Source of the DNA: Catenaria anguillulae PL171
Taxonomy: Eukaryota > Blastocladiomycota > Blastocladiomycetes > Blastocladiales > Catenariaceae
DNA: 64,000 nt
Reading direction: 5' to 3'
Assembly: GCA_002102555.1 (NCBI GenBank)
Contig: MCFL01000081.1
Coordinates: 41,070 to 105,069 of the forward strand
Made by a program: the position numbers and the translations under genes. This document shows, one piece after another, positions 44,201-55,185 of this stretch. The notes beneath the pieces are model-generated. The model had not been told where the DNA came from, searched no databases, and saw only the letters and a program-made list of their open reading frames with translations. Numbering within the stretch: position 1 is the stretch's first letter; every line of letters begins with the position of its first letter.

Positions 44201-45266
44201 CTTGTATGTCTTCTCTTTCTTGTTTCCGCTGAGCGGGAAAATGACTGAAACTCATTTCTGTTTTCACTTCCTGTCCTTGGCTCAGATTGGCGGATTTGAA
44301 ACTGGGTACCATGCATGTTCCATTCCATATCTGGGTGCTGTTGACCACCAACGACCTCAAACTCGTATATGATTAGGACACTACATGAAGATCCCGCCTC
44401 GTCACGTATTCATCACTCAAGTGTCGGCCTCGATTGTCTCTGCTGTCGCCTCGTACGGCGCCACTTACTTGTGGCTGCTAACCGATCAACATGCCAATTG
44501 GATTGCGTATTACGGCGACAAGTACATTCAATTTGAGGCTGGCGCTGACCTCTGGGCATCCACCAGCAACCGCACCTTTTACAGCGCGAGCCTTGTCCGT
44601 CCTTGTCTTTCCCCAGTCTCAATCTCGCAATTGCTGTTGTCGCTGGACCTGACCAACCATGCCCTTCTTTGCAGATTTGGGGTCTCATCGGTCCTCGTCG
44701 CTTCTTCTTCGAGTCCCCGTACGGTCCCGTGATTATTTGGGGCCTGGTCGTTGGTGCCAGCGTGCCTATCGTCATCAAGATGTTGGATATGGTTAGCGGC
44801 AAGCGCATTCCGTGGAAATACGTGCAAGGTCCGCTCCTGTTTACAGCCGTTACTCCTGGCCGCGACATGAGCTACGTGTTTTCGCAGTTCCTCGTGGCGC
44901 TCTTTTTCCAGTTTTTCATGTATCGTTATCGAACCAACTGGGTACGCTCATGTGCTTTGGTCGCTTGGTTTCGTGTTGATTTCCTCTTTCCATGCTCACT
45001 ATCGGCTTTCGTCGACTCGACTCATCACCAATCCACTCGAACAGTGGAAGCGCCACAACTATATTCTCGCCTGCGCTCTCGATGTTGGCGTCGCGATTGC
45101 CACAGTGGTTGTGGCATACGGTTTCCATCATTGGGGTATCTACTTCCCCGAGTGGGAGTTGAACCCAGGCAAAAGAATGCAGTACAAGTTGGACTTGTGT
45201 CGCGTGACCGAAGAACCCAGGAAGTCGTCATCACGTCAATTCGATCCGGTATCGTATTGGGGTTGA
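41255..45266 (+). CDS. OPT-family oligopeptide transporter 1
   Basis: Eleven exons (41255-42289, 42369-42469, 42536-42721, 42797-43665, 43743-43810, 43885-44048, 44123-44203, 44286-44305, 44377-44594, 44675-44941 and 45045-45266) give exactly 1076 residues. The first 345 residues are a Ser/Pro/Gln-rich, probably disordered cytosolic extension. The transporter follows with the OPT hallmarks SLNPGPFTVKEHVLIG and GHYMKIPPRHVF and about a dozen or more membrane segments. OPT proteins import tetra- and pentapeptides, glutathione or metal-peptide complexes with protons across the plasma membrane. The block QPAPWAFKPR just before the membrane part is kept in OPT2. The exon of only 20 nt (44286-44305) is shared with OPT2. 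The gene converges with ADE5,7, with 275 bp between the stops. Confidence 0.92.
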
Positions 45267-45541
45267 AGAATGAGGTCCAGTCCAGCGGTTGTAGGTTGCC
45301 GTCGCCGACCGTGTATTGCATCGTGTCTCTCGGTTTGTGTGCTTCTGGGTTGTAGCTATCCTCAATATCTTTGCATTTTGTGTGTGTCTTTGCGATTTTC
45401 GCTCCATGAGCTGCTTCTTTCATTCCAGCGATTCAATATACAGATAGACAGCTTGTTTGCAACACACTCTGGTGGGGTAAATACTAATCTCAACTCGAGG
45501 GACGAAACCAAGGATTACACAATGTCTCAGGCAGACAAGAC

Positions 45542-48029
45542 TCAAAACCCAACCACCTCAACATGCTCGTCCTTGTCACCGCCAACCCGTTCAACCAACT
45601 TGCCAATCGTGAGCACCTGCTCGCCCTGCTCCTTCAACAAACGCACGGCCTCACTGACCTTGTCCTCGGCCACCACAATGACCATACCGATACCGCAATT
45701 GAATGTGCGCAACATCTCCTTGGCCGCGACATTGCCCGTCTCGCGCAACCACTTGAAGACTGCGGGCGGGACCCAGCTCTGGCCATCAATCTTAGCCTTG
45801 AGATGTGCAGGCAACACGCGCGGCAAGTTTTCGGGCAAACCGCCGCCCGTAATGTGTGCCATGCCCTTGATGACGTCGCCGCGGATCACGGGCATGAGGC
45901 TCTTGACGTAAATGCGCGTGGGCTCCAACAATGCGTGGCCAATGCTCGGCTTGGTGGCATCCCAAGGACACGGACTCGCATACGACAAGCCAGCAACACG
46001 CTCGACAATGTGGCGCACAAGCGAGTATCCGTTGGAGTGGACGCCCGACGAGGGCAGGGCAAGCAACACATCGCCAGACTTCATGTCGTCAAGGCGCGGC
46101 AGCAAGTGTGCGCGCGTGACGGCGCCCACGGTGAATCCGGCCACATCGTAGTCGCCGTGCGAGTACATGCTGGGCATTTCGGCCGTTTCGCCGCCGACCA
46201 GCGCGCATCCGGCCATCTCGCATCCCTTGGCAATGCCCTTGACCACGTCGGCGGCAACGGCCACGTCGAGCTTGCCGCACGCATAGTAGTCCAGGAACAA
46301 GAGCGGTTCTGCGCCTTGGACGACGAGATCGTTGACGTTCATGGCCACAAGGTCGATTCCAATCGAGTCGTGCACGCCCACAGCAAGTGCCACCTTGAGT
46401 TTGGTACCGACGCCGTCCGTGGCAGACACGAGCAACGTCTCGTTGGTGTTGTACCCTGCGGCAGACAAGTCAAACAGACCACCAAATCCGCCAATTTCCG
46501 CATCTGCGCCGGGGCGGCGTGTTGCGCGCACGTACGGCTTGATGGTATCGACAAGATCGTTACCAGCATCGATCGACACACCTGCATCGGCGTAGCTGAC
46601 GCCCGCGGCCTTAGCCGTCACGGCAAGCGCACGGTGGGCAATATCCTTGCGGAAGTGCATGCCGTCAAAATGGACCTGACCCTTGTTGATGACGCCATAG
46701 GCCTTGTCAACGGCAGCCTTGAGCGAGTCCGCGACACCCGTCACGGCAAGCACACGGCCGCCCGACGTGACGAGCTTTCCGTCACTGGTACGCTGGGTGC
46801 CTGCATGAAACACGGTCACGCCGGCATCGAGCTTGTCGGCGGCCGCCACGGTCATGGCCACACCCTTGGCATATGTGCCGGGATACCCCTTGCTGGCGGC
46901 CACCACGGTGCACGCCGCGATTCCCTGCTTGACGCCCAATTGGCCGGCAACCGCATCTAAGCACCCGCGCGTGCACGCGACCATGGCAAGCGCCAAGTCG
47001 CCGTCAATCAGTGGCACAACCACCTGAGTCTCTGGATCGCCAAACCGCACGTTAAACTCGAGCGTCTTGACCTGAGCCTTGTCGTCCACCATGAGCCCGG
47101 CGTACAGCACGCCTACAAACGGGTGGCCTTCCTTGCGAATGCCGTCAATGGCCGGCTGGATCACGCGTGTGCGGATGGATTCAAGCACGGCGGGAGTGCC
47201 GAGTGGGGCTGGGGCGTAGGCCCCCATGCCGCCAGTGTTTGGGCCGAGGTCGTTGTCGAGGGCACGCTTGTGGTCTTGCGCGGCGGGTAGGAGGAAGACC
47301 GAGTGGCCGTCGGACAGGGCTAGGACGGACAGTTCGGAGCCGGCGAGAAACTCTTCAATGACGATTTCTGGTGGAGTTGCCGTGTGGAGAGCGTGTCAGT
47401 CATTGGATCAGCGAGTTCAAAAGAGAGCCGTGATGAAATGCAAGCGAACCATTGGCAGCCTCACCCATGCCTGCCTTGAGCTCCTTGACAGCAGAGATTG
47501 CCTCGGCCTTGGTTTCGGGCACAATAACGCCCTTGCCCGCGGCCAATCCCGATGCCTTGACAACGACGCGATCAAACTTGCACGCCTCAATGTACGCCAC
47601 GGCCTCGTCCACACTCTTGCACGTCTTGTACCCTGCGGTCGGAATGCCATGCCGGTGCATGAAATCCTTGCTAAAAGCCTTGCTGCCCTCGAGCTGTGCG
47701 GCAAACGCCGAGGGACCAAAGCACGCAATACCGGCGGATTGGCACTTGTCGGCAATACCCATGACGAGCGGGACCTCGGGCCCGACAACCACAAGGTTGA
47801 CGCCTTTTGATGAGGCAAAGGCAACTAAGGCATCGATCTGAGTTTCCTTGATGTCGGCCACGTTGGACACCTTGGAGGGGTCGAGCGTGGCGGTACCGCC
47901 GTTGCCCGGGGCCACGTAGATGTGCTTGACGAGCGGCGATTGCGCGAGTTTCCAGGCAAGGGCGTGTTCGCGGCCGCCCGACCCGACGAGCAGGACGGTG
48001 AGTGAGTTGGCTGGGAGAGTGAATGGCAT
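45542..48029 (-). CDS. ADE5,7: Bifunctional GARS-AIRS (phosphoribosylamine-glycine ligase / phosphoribosylformylglycinamidine cyclo-ligase)
   Basis: Two exons on the minus strand, 48029-47450 and 47367-45542 (intron 82 nt), give 801 residues, the normal length of fungal Ade5,7. The N-terminal half is [18 protein letters not shown] and [15 protein letters not shown], then ATP-grasp residues [16 protein letters not shown] and [11 protein letters not shown]. It makes GAR from phosphoribosylamine and glycine. The C-terminal half is [40 protein letters not shown] and [15 protein letters not shown]. It closes FGAM to AIR. Both act in cytosolic de novo purine synthesis. The absence of a fused GAR transformylase separates this from the trifunctional animal enzyme and supports a fungal source. 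It is divergent from CCT1 across a 626-bp region. Confidence 0.96.
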
Positions 48030-48655
48030 GGTACTGAACGGAGGGGAGGGGAGGGGAAGGGAGGGTCAGAGTTGCATGTGAGAGAGTGTGTGCGTAACAG
48101 AGCTCTGTTGGGCATGGGCGGGACGGGGTTGCTGAGTGCCTTTTGAAGCCGTTATGCAATTGCAAGATCAGGCCTCCCGGAAACGCGAGACTGCAAAACG
48201 TCGCGAGTGCGAGTGCAGGCGAAAGGCGAAAAGCGAGAAGGAGGCCGGCGGTTGCACGCGAGACAAGCCGGGCTGATTCGGATCTGCTGTCCGCACGTTG
48301 CTGCAGCGTCGCGTCACGATCGATCGGCAGAGAAGTGAAATCTGAGGCCCATCGCTACACACTTCCACCACCCTTCTGCACACGTTCCATGGCTGATCAA
48401 CACGCCCACACACTTATTTACGCACAACACACGCATTACTTCTTAGTCAAGACCACTGCTACGTATCTTGCACACACAACAACTCGCCGCATTTGCACGC
48501 CAGCCCACGTGCCCTCCGACAGAGACCTCCGCCCTCCCGACCGTGCCTGACCGTGCTGCCATCTGACCTCGTCTTTCCTGTCGACCGACTGTTCTGATCA
48601 ACCAAGCCTCGACGACACCACACTCCCAGCAACATCAACATCAACATAAACAGCC
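48030..48655. promoter_or_regulatory. Divergent promoter region between ADE5,7 and CCT1
   Basis: A 626-bp interval separates two housekeeping genes read in opposite directions, so both promoters must lie here. A purine-rich GAGTGCGAGTGCAGGCGAAA stretch (about 48210) is notable; no TATA box is clear. Confidence 0.4.
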
Positions 48656-50506
48656 ATGGCCCCCTCCAAAGACCAATCCACCGCCCTCTCGATCGGCGGC
48701 GAGCGTACCTCCGGCCAGGACGTGCGCGCGCAAAACGTGCTTGCCGCCACCTCGGTCGCCAACATTGTCAAGACGTCGCTTGGCCCAGTTGGACTCGACA
48801 AGATGCTTGTCGACGACATTGGTGACGTGACCATCTCCAACGACGGCGCCACCATCCTGCGCCTGCTCGAGGTTGAGCACCCGGCCGCCAAGGTGCTCGT
48901 CGAGCTTGCCCAGCAGCAAGACAAGGAGGTCGGTGACGGCACCACCAGTGTGGTCATTGTGGCCGCTGAGCTGCTCAAGCGGGCCAACGAGCTGGTCAAG
49001 AACAAGATTCATCCAACCACCATCATCACCGGTTACAGGTTGGCCGTCAAGGAGGCGTGCAAGTACATTCAGGAGAGTTTGTCGACAAAGGTCGACAGCT
49101 TGGGCAGGGAGTGCTTGATCAATGCCGCAAAGACCAGCATGTCGTCCAAGATCATTGGAACGTACGTTGCCCATCTCCATTCCTCGCATACTTTTTTCGT
49201 TTGACTTTGGCGATCGCTCAACGACACTCTCGCGTGGAACAGCGACGACGACTTTTTCGCCAACATGGTCGTCGACGCCATGCTTGCTGTCAAGAACACA
49301 AATGCCCGCGGCGAAACAAAGTACCCCGTCAAGGCCGTCAATGTGCTCAAGGCACACGGCAAGTCGGCCAAGGAATCTGTCTTTATCAACGGGTATGCCC
49401 TCAACTGCACCATTGCCTCTCAGGGTACTTTGTCTTGTCGCTTTCTGCCACCATCTGCGACATATTTCTTTTTAAACCCCACTTACAAAATGTGCCTTTT
49501 GAAACCAACTTGAATAGCCATGCCCACCAAGATCACCAACGCTAAAATTGCCTGCCTCGACATCAACCTCATGAAGGCGCGCATGCACTTGGGCGTGCAC
49601 GTGATCATCGACGACCCGTCGCAGCTCGAGGCCATCCGCAAGCGCGAGGCAGACATCACTGCCGAGCGTATTGAAAAGATTCTTGCTGCTGGCGCCAACG
49701 TGGTGCTGACAACCAAGGGCATTGACGACATGTGCCTCAAGTATTTCGTGGAGCGCGGGGCCATGGCCGTGCGCCGTGTGGCAAAGGAGGACATGAAGCG
49801 GATTGCCAAGGCCACGGGCGCTACCTTGTTGTCGACGCTGGCCAATTTGGAGGGCGAGGAGACGTTTGAGCCTGCGTACTTGGGGACGGCCGAAAGTGTG
49901 ACCCAAGAGAGGATCAGTGACGACGAGTGCATCATTATCCGCGGCACAAAGTCGCAATCGGCCGCGTCCATCATCTTGCGTGGCGCAAACGACTACATGC
50001 TCGACGAGATGGAGCGCTCATTGCACGACTCGCTGTGCATTGTCAAGCGCACGCTCGAATCGGGTGCCGTTGTGCCCGGCGGTGGTGCCGTGGAATCGGC
50101 CTTGGCCATTTACCTCGAAAACTTTGCGACCACGCTGTCGACCCGTGAGCAGCTTGCCATTGCCGAATACGCCCAGTCGTTGCTTGTGATCCCCAAGCAA
50201 CTTGCCGTGAATGCGGCAAAGGACTCGACCGACCTGGTGGCCAAGCTGTGCGCGTACCATGCGCTTGCCCAGCAGCCCGGTGCCAGCGAGGCCAAGCGTG
50301 CGCTCAAGGCGTACGGTTTGGATTTGATCAAGGGCGAGGTCAGGGACAACATGAAGGCTGGTGTGCTCGAGCCCGCCATGAGCAAGGTCAAGTCGCTCAA
50401 GGCCGCCACCGAGGCCGCCATTTCCATTTTGCGGATTGACGACATGATCAAGTTGGCGCCGCAGCAGGGGCAAGGTGAGGACCCGCATGATGAGTTGGCA
50501 CATTAA
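48656..50506 (+). CDS. CCT1: Chaperonin TRiC/CCT subunit alpha
   Basis: Exons 48656-49161, 49243-49424 and 49518-50506 give exactly 558 residues, the family length. The protein is one of eight paralogous subunits of the cytosolic double-ring chaperonin that folds actin, tubulin and many WD-repeat proteins. Group II chaperonin motifs are present: [40 protein letters not shown] and [11 protein letters not shown]. Subunit-specific [18 protein letters not shown] and [20 protein letters not shown] support alpha. The introns are 81 and 93 nt with GTACGT and GTACTT donors. Nothing is unusual in the sequence. Confidence 0.96.
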
Positions 50507-50881
50507 TGGCTGCCTCGATTGTCAATGTGGATGTTGTTTGTTTTTTTCCGGTGGCCACGAGTTGTTGTTTGATTTATCCTTGTTTTCTTTGTTTTGCATT
50601 TCCTGCTCTCGTTTGATGGTCAATCTTGTGCATGTACATTTTTGAGTATTGGCACACAACATGAATCTGTCCCGCCCGACTTTGTTGTGATATGCATCCG
50701 ACCTGGACGGCACGGTGCGGTGGTCTTTTTTTCCACCAACGGCCAACGAAACCTTGTCCTGACAGTGCCCACTGTCGGACGATTGGGTTGCCGCTCTTGC
50801 GTTTGCAACAATGAACATCTCCACCGTGAGCCAATGCACTTTGCCCACCCACCAACGACCATCTCGCCCACAGCCATCGTC

Positions 50882-51790
50882 ATGAGTGATTCGACCGCGG
50901 CCACTTTCCCGTCCGAATCCAACCCAGACGCACCTGCGATTGCCTACGTCCTGGCCGTCAAATCGTACCTCGGCCCCGAGTCGCAAGCCTACGGGCGCTT
51001 CCTCGTCTCGTACAAGCAGTTTGAGGCCAAGACGCTGTCACCCCGCGAATGGATTGAGCGCTCGATCCCTCTGTTTCCTGTTTCGCGGGTTCCACACTTG
51101 CTCCTGGGGCTCAACGTGCTGCTGCCCGAGGGGTTTGCCGTTGAGGTTGTGCAAGGACAGGCGCCAGTCAAGGTCACGACGCCCGAGGGCGTTTTCGGGT
51201 ATAGTCTCGGGATGGGGGACAATCTGGTCCAGGAGTCGTTTGCGCCAGCCGCCGCCAAGGTGGAGCCGGGTCAGGCCAGCGTGGGACTCACTGGTCGGCC
51301 GTCATACACGGATGCTCAGCGGCGGGAGCTCATGGCAACAGCGGTCAAGGCAAAGGATTACTCGTACTCGCCATATTCCAAGTTCCGAGTCGGTGCAGGC
51401 TTGTTGACGGAATCGGGCAAGATTTACATGGGCTGTAACGTAGAGAATGCTTCCTACGGTAGGTACCTTCACTCGACGTATCTGCACATGCCTTCTTTCG
51501 ACGCACCATTTCGTAACACGCTGTTCTCGTACGCAGGTGGATGCATTTGCGCCGAGCGTACCGTGTACGTGAAAGCCGTCTCCGAGGGACACACGAGGTT
51601 TCCCGCCATTGCCGTCGCCACCGATTTGGATTATTTTGCTGCGCCGTGCGGCATGTGCCGGCAATTCATGGCTGAATTTGGCACAGAGACGGTCGTGATT
51701 CTCACTCGGGCAGGGTCAACTGAAGAGTATCAAGAACGGACGGTAGGCGGATTGTTACCCGAGTCGTTTGGGCCAAAGGATTTGCAGTAG
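50882..51790 (+). CDS. PAH-domain / cytidine deaminase fusion protein
   Basis: Exons 50882-51458 and 51537-51790 (intron 78 nt) give 276 residues. The intron is a multiple of three without a stop, so retention would insert 26 residues next to the active site. The C-terminal 140 residues are a tetrameric-type cytidine deaminase: YSKFRVGAGLL, CNVENASYG, zinc ligand and proton shuttle in CICAERT, and PCGMCRQF with the other two zinc cysteines. It converts cytidine or deoxycytidine to uridine in pyrimidine salvage. The N-terminal 80 residues look like a Sin3-type paired amphipathic helix domain: AYVLAVKSYLG, AYGRFLVSYKQF, then HLLLGLNVLLPEGFAVEV. The joining of the two is unusual. The first in-frame ATG after the CCT1 terminator region was chosen, because it precedes the PAH helix directly. 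Confidence 0.85.
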   Translation: MSDSTAATFPSESNPDAPAIAYVLAVKSYLGPESQAYGRFLVSYKQFEAKTLSPREWIERSIPLFPVSRVPHLLLGLNVLLPEGFAVEVVQGQAPVKVTTPEGVFGYSLGMGDNLVQESFAPAAAKVEPGQASVGLTGRPSYTDAQRRELMATAVKAKDYSYSPYSKFRVGAGLLTESGKIYMGCNVENASYGRYLHSTYLHMPSFDAPFRNTLFSYAGGCICAERTVYVKAVSEGHTRFPAIAVATDLDYFAAPCGMCRQFMAEFGTETVVILTRAGSTEEYQERTVGGLLPESFGPKDLQ

Positions 51791-52060
51791 CTGACGGCAA
51801 GGGCGGTAGATTGAGAGCCGGTGTGAGACTGTTTGTGAATGGATTTGCCAGCGACTTCAATCAAATCCTTGTTGGGCTGCGGGGACACTTGGTTTGCGAA
51901 AAGTTTGTTCGAGTTCATCCAGGGTTTCGGACTTTTTGTATGAGATCCTTTTGTAATGCGGTCTCGGTTTCTCTTCATGATTACTGTACACTAATTGCAA
52001 TTCTGCACACAAGCCCAGATCATACGCACATAATATTCATAGACGACGACGTTCCCCACT

Positions 52061-53258
52061 ATGTTGCACCCGAGCAGATTCCAGGACCGTGTTCAAGCTG
52101 TCCATCGTGCAAGTGCTCGCGCCTTGGCCCGGTTTTTCATTGTGGCCGTGGCCTGCTTGGTTGGATTGAACGCGATCCAAGCCCATTCAAAGGCGTACAC
52201 TCAGAGAGCCTCGTCACCGGGCTTGCGCCAGCAATTTGAGGCTGCCGTCGACGAATTCTTTGACGGCCTCGATGGTTTCGACGTGTCTGCATCACAATAC
52301 GCGCTCACAGACGTGTTTTCTGTCCGCACGCCGAATCGCCCAGTGCTCAATGACACTCATGTGTTGGGCAACATGCGCATGTTGGGACAATTGTCGAGCA
52401 TTTCTTACTGCGGTAACGCTTCAACGCTTCGTCAGCTCGGCTGCGGGACTCGGTGTGCGAGCCCCTTGGTCTCGGGAATCAAGGTGACCCATGTTATTGA
52501 GAGCGATCGAAACTTGGCATTTGTCGCCGTGAAGGATGTGAGCAAGCAGATTATTGTGATTTTCCGTGGCTCTCAGCTGGAGAATTGGTTTGATGTATGC
52601 CTCAGATCGCTTTCATGTCATGCCATCAGATGCACTAATGACTTAACTGCATTGAATCATGAAACCGGGCTTTCAGAATGTGGAAGCCTTTCGCATCAAC
52701 TGGCCCTTTGAGCTCACAGCCCGCTATTCGTCGCTCTCAACCACCGCCATCCATAAAGGCTTCTTTGACAGCTACGACTCGCTGCGCCAACGCATCCGCA
52801 GCGCGGTTCGCTCACACCTCACATCCCCAACGCGCTCCAACTACACCTTGTACCTCGCAGGCCACTCGCTCGGCGGCGCCATGGCCACGCTCGCTGCTGT
52901 CGACCTCATCGCCTCTGGCTTCATTCCCGCGCATCGCCTGCACTTGTATTCCATCAGCGCCCCACGCGCCGGCAACGAAGAATGGGCACAAAAAGTGTCG
53001 AGCCAGGTGCTAGTTCCAGGGCAGAGTCATCGAATCACAGTGGACGACGATTTGGTCCCGCATACACCGACAAGACAGATGGGTTTTATTCATCAGCTCG
53101 GCGAAAAGTATGTCATGGGAACCGACAAGGTCTTCGTGTGTCATGAGGTCGAGGACAAGGAGTGTTCCAGGTCGAGAAAGCCTTTCTTAAGTGCGAATGC
53201 GCATCGAAGATGGTTTGGAGTCGATGGCTTCTTTGGAAAGAGCGGATGTCGTGCTTGA
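52061..53258 (+). CDS. Secreted class 3 lipase, L1
   Basis: Exons 52061-52594 and 52677-53258 give 371 residues. A basic start and hydrophobic stretch (RFFIVAVACLVGLNAIQA) form a signal peptide or anchor. The alpha/beta-hydrolase core has the oxyanion strand IIVIFRGSQLENWFD, the elbow LAGHSLGGAMATL with Ser, the acid in TVDDDLVPHTP, and a His in FIHQLGEKY. Cysteine pairs (SYCGNA, CGTRC, VCHEVEDKEC) suit an extracellular enzyme. Fungal class 3 lipases cleave triacylglycerol, feruloyl or related esters. The intron falls after NWFD, the same place as in L2-L5. L2 is the closest relative: exon 2 has the same number of codons, 194. A TAATATT box is about 30 bp upstream of the ATG. Confidence 0.9.
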
Positions 53259-53541
53259 ATGGTCGGTCGATCGATATCGTTTTTTCAGAGACATTGTCCC
53301 TGGTCTTGTCTGTAATTGGAGTTGTCTGGAGGTCTGTAACGTCAGTTAAACCAAGATGTGCAACACGTATCAATACAATTACTACGGAGTAACACCACGC
53401 CGTGTTGGCAGTATAAAGCTCCGTCACGTAAATGTCGTGATGTTGTTTTCGATCGGGCATCCAGTCACTCTTAGACTTCTCTTTCAGTAGAGATATGTAC
53501 CTTTCCTGGAAATTACCGTCAAAGCATTTGAACAGATTCTT

Positions 53542-54768
53542 ATGATGTCAATCGCCAGTTTCACTCGGCGAGCTCGGCACTCGCTTGCCCGATTCCTCAT
53601 GTTCCTGGCCATCCTTTCGACGAGTCTCCACTTCATCTTCGGCATTCAGGTAGCCCAAGGGCTACCGAAACAAGTCAATGCGAACCCAAACGCCCCAGCA
53701 CGAGCCAATCAGTTCTTTCGTGTTCGTGCAGCAATGTCTGGCATGCTATCGAACCCATGGGACGATGACGACGACCATGACGAGATGAATGGAGATGACG
53801 ACGCCCTGACTTCGCAACAGCACGCAATGGCCGCCGCGGTTCATCTACCAAATCGACCAGTTCTGAACGACGCGATCCTATTAGCCAATATGCGCATCAT
53901 GGGCCAGCTGGCCAGCATTCCGTACTGCGGAAATGCGTCAGCGATCCGTGACTTGACTTGTGGGACTCGGTGTGTCAGCCCTCTGCTGCGGGGAATCAAG
54001 GTGACGCATGTCATCGAAAGCGATCGCAATTTGGCGTATGTCGCGGTAAAGGATGACGCTCGACAGATCATTGTGACTTTCCGTGGGTCGCAGTTGGACA
54101 ATTGGTTTGATGTATGACCTTTTCATTCTGTTGAAGCTCCCCATCTCCATCTCACCGACCAGGACGAATCTCGTGCATTACTCCAGAACTTTGAGGCTTA
54201 TCGGATTCGGTGGCCCTTTGACCTCACTGCTCGATTCGCTTCGTTAGCGGCCACGTCCGTTCACAAGGGATTCGTCGACGGATACCAGTCGATTCGTTCT
54301 CGTGTCCGCGCAGCCATCCAGTCGCATTTCGATTCTCCGGTCCGCTCCAACTACACACTCCTCCTGAACGGTCACTCGCTTGGTGGCTCGCTGTCAACGC
54401 TCGCCGCGGTGGACCTGATCGCCTCGGGCTTCATTCCAGCGCACCGCCTACACATGTACTCGCTCGGTGCGCCTCGTGTGGGCAACCGTGACTGGGCCAA
54501 ATTTGTCTCAAGTCAAGTCTTGATCCCATCACAAAGCCATCGTATCACTGTTGACGAAGATGTGTTTCCCCATACACCGACCCGGCAGATGGGGTTTGCA
54601 CACCAAATTGGAGAGCTGTACGTGATGGGCGCAGACAAGGTATATGTGTGTGATGAATTTGAGGACAAGGAGTGTTCAAGATCGAGGAAACCGTTTTTGA
54701 GTGCAAGTGCGCATCGAAGATGGTTTGGGGTGGAGAATTTCTTTGGTAAGCGTGGGTGTAATGCCTAA
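53542..54768 (+). CDS. Secreted class 3 lipase, L2
   Basis: Exons 53542-54111 and 54187-54768 (intron 75 nt) give 383 residues. The N-terminus has a leader (FLMFLAILSTSLHFIFG). Unlike L1 there is an acidic insert (WDDDDDHDEMNGDDDA) before the catalytic domain. Core motifs match L1: IIVTFRGSQLDNWFD, LNGHSLGGSLSTLAAVDL (nucleophile Ser), TVDEDVFPHTP (Asp) and FAHQIGELY (His). The second exon of L2 has exactly the same length as that of L1, 582 nt, which marks a tandem duplication; the genes are 283 bp apart. The acidic insert may mediate calcium or surface binding, which is inference. The enzyme is expected to act outside the cell on lipid esters. Confidence 0.9.
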
Positions 54769-55185
54769 ATGCTTGGTCGCAGCTTGATGTGAGGAAGGTT
54801 AGAAATACAGCGACTGTGCGCTACTTCTGGTCCCACTTGCCATAGACGTGGTTCGAATGAGGCGGGGGATTTCCGTTTCTATGCAGCCGAGCATGCTTCG
54901 TTCCATGTCCGCACTCAAGCGCGTTTGGCTCCCAGGTCCATTTTGGACGCGTTTACGACTCCAGCCCATTCAACACGACGAGCGACCTCGCAGGACACGA
55001 GATCAGTCATGAAAACCGCATTGCCGAGTATTCATGCCCAACGTAGGCGTTCGAGTGTGCTCATTTACCACACATGTTTCGCCCGTCGCTCCCAACGCTT
55101 CTGCATAAAATGGCGTTGTGGTCCTTCACATTCCGTTGAGAAACACAACCCGCGACTGTGAAAGTCACATCAACTCAATATCAAT

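Noticed and set aside
45563-46960. 465-codon open frame on the plus strand
   Set aside because: Antisense shadow of ADE5,7, caused by its GC-biased third positions; translation is His/Arg-rich without any domain.
48641-49357. 238-codon open frame on the minus strand
   Set aside because: Antisense shadow of CCT1.
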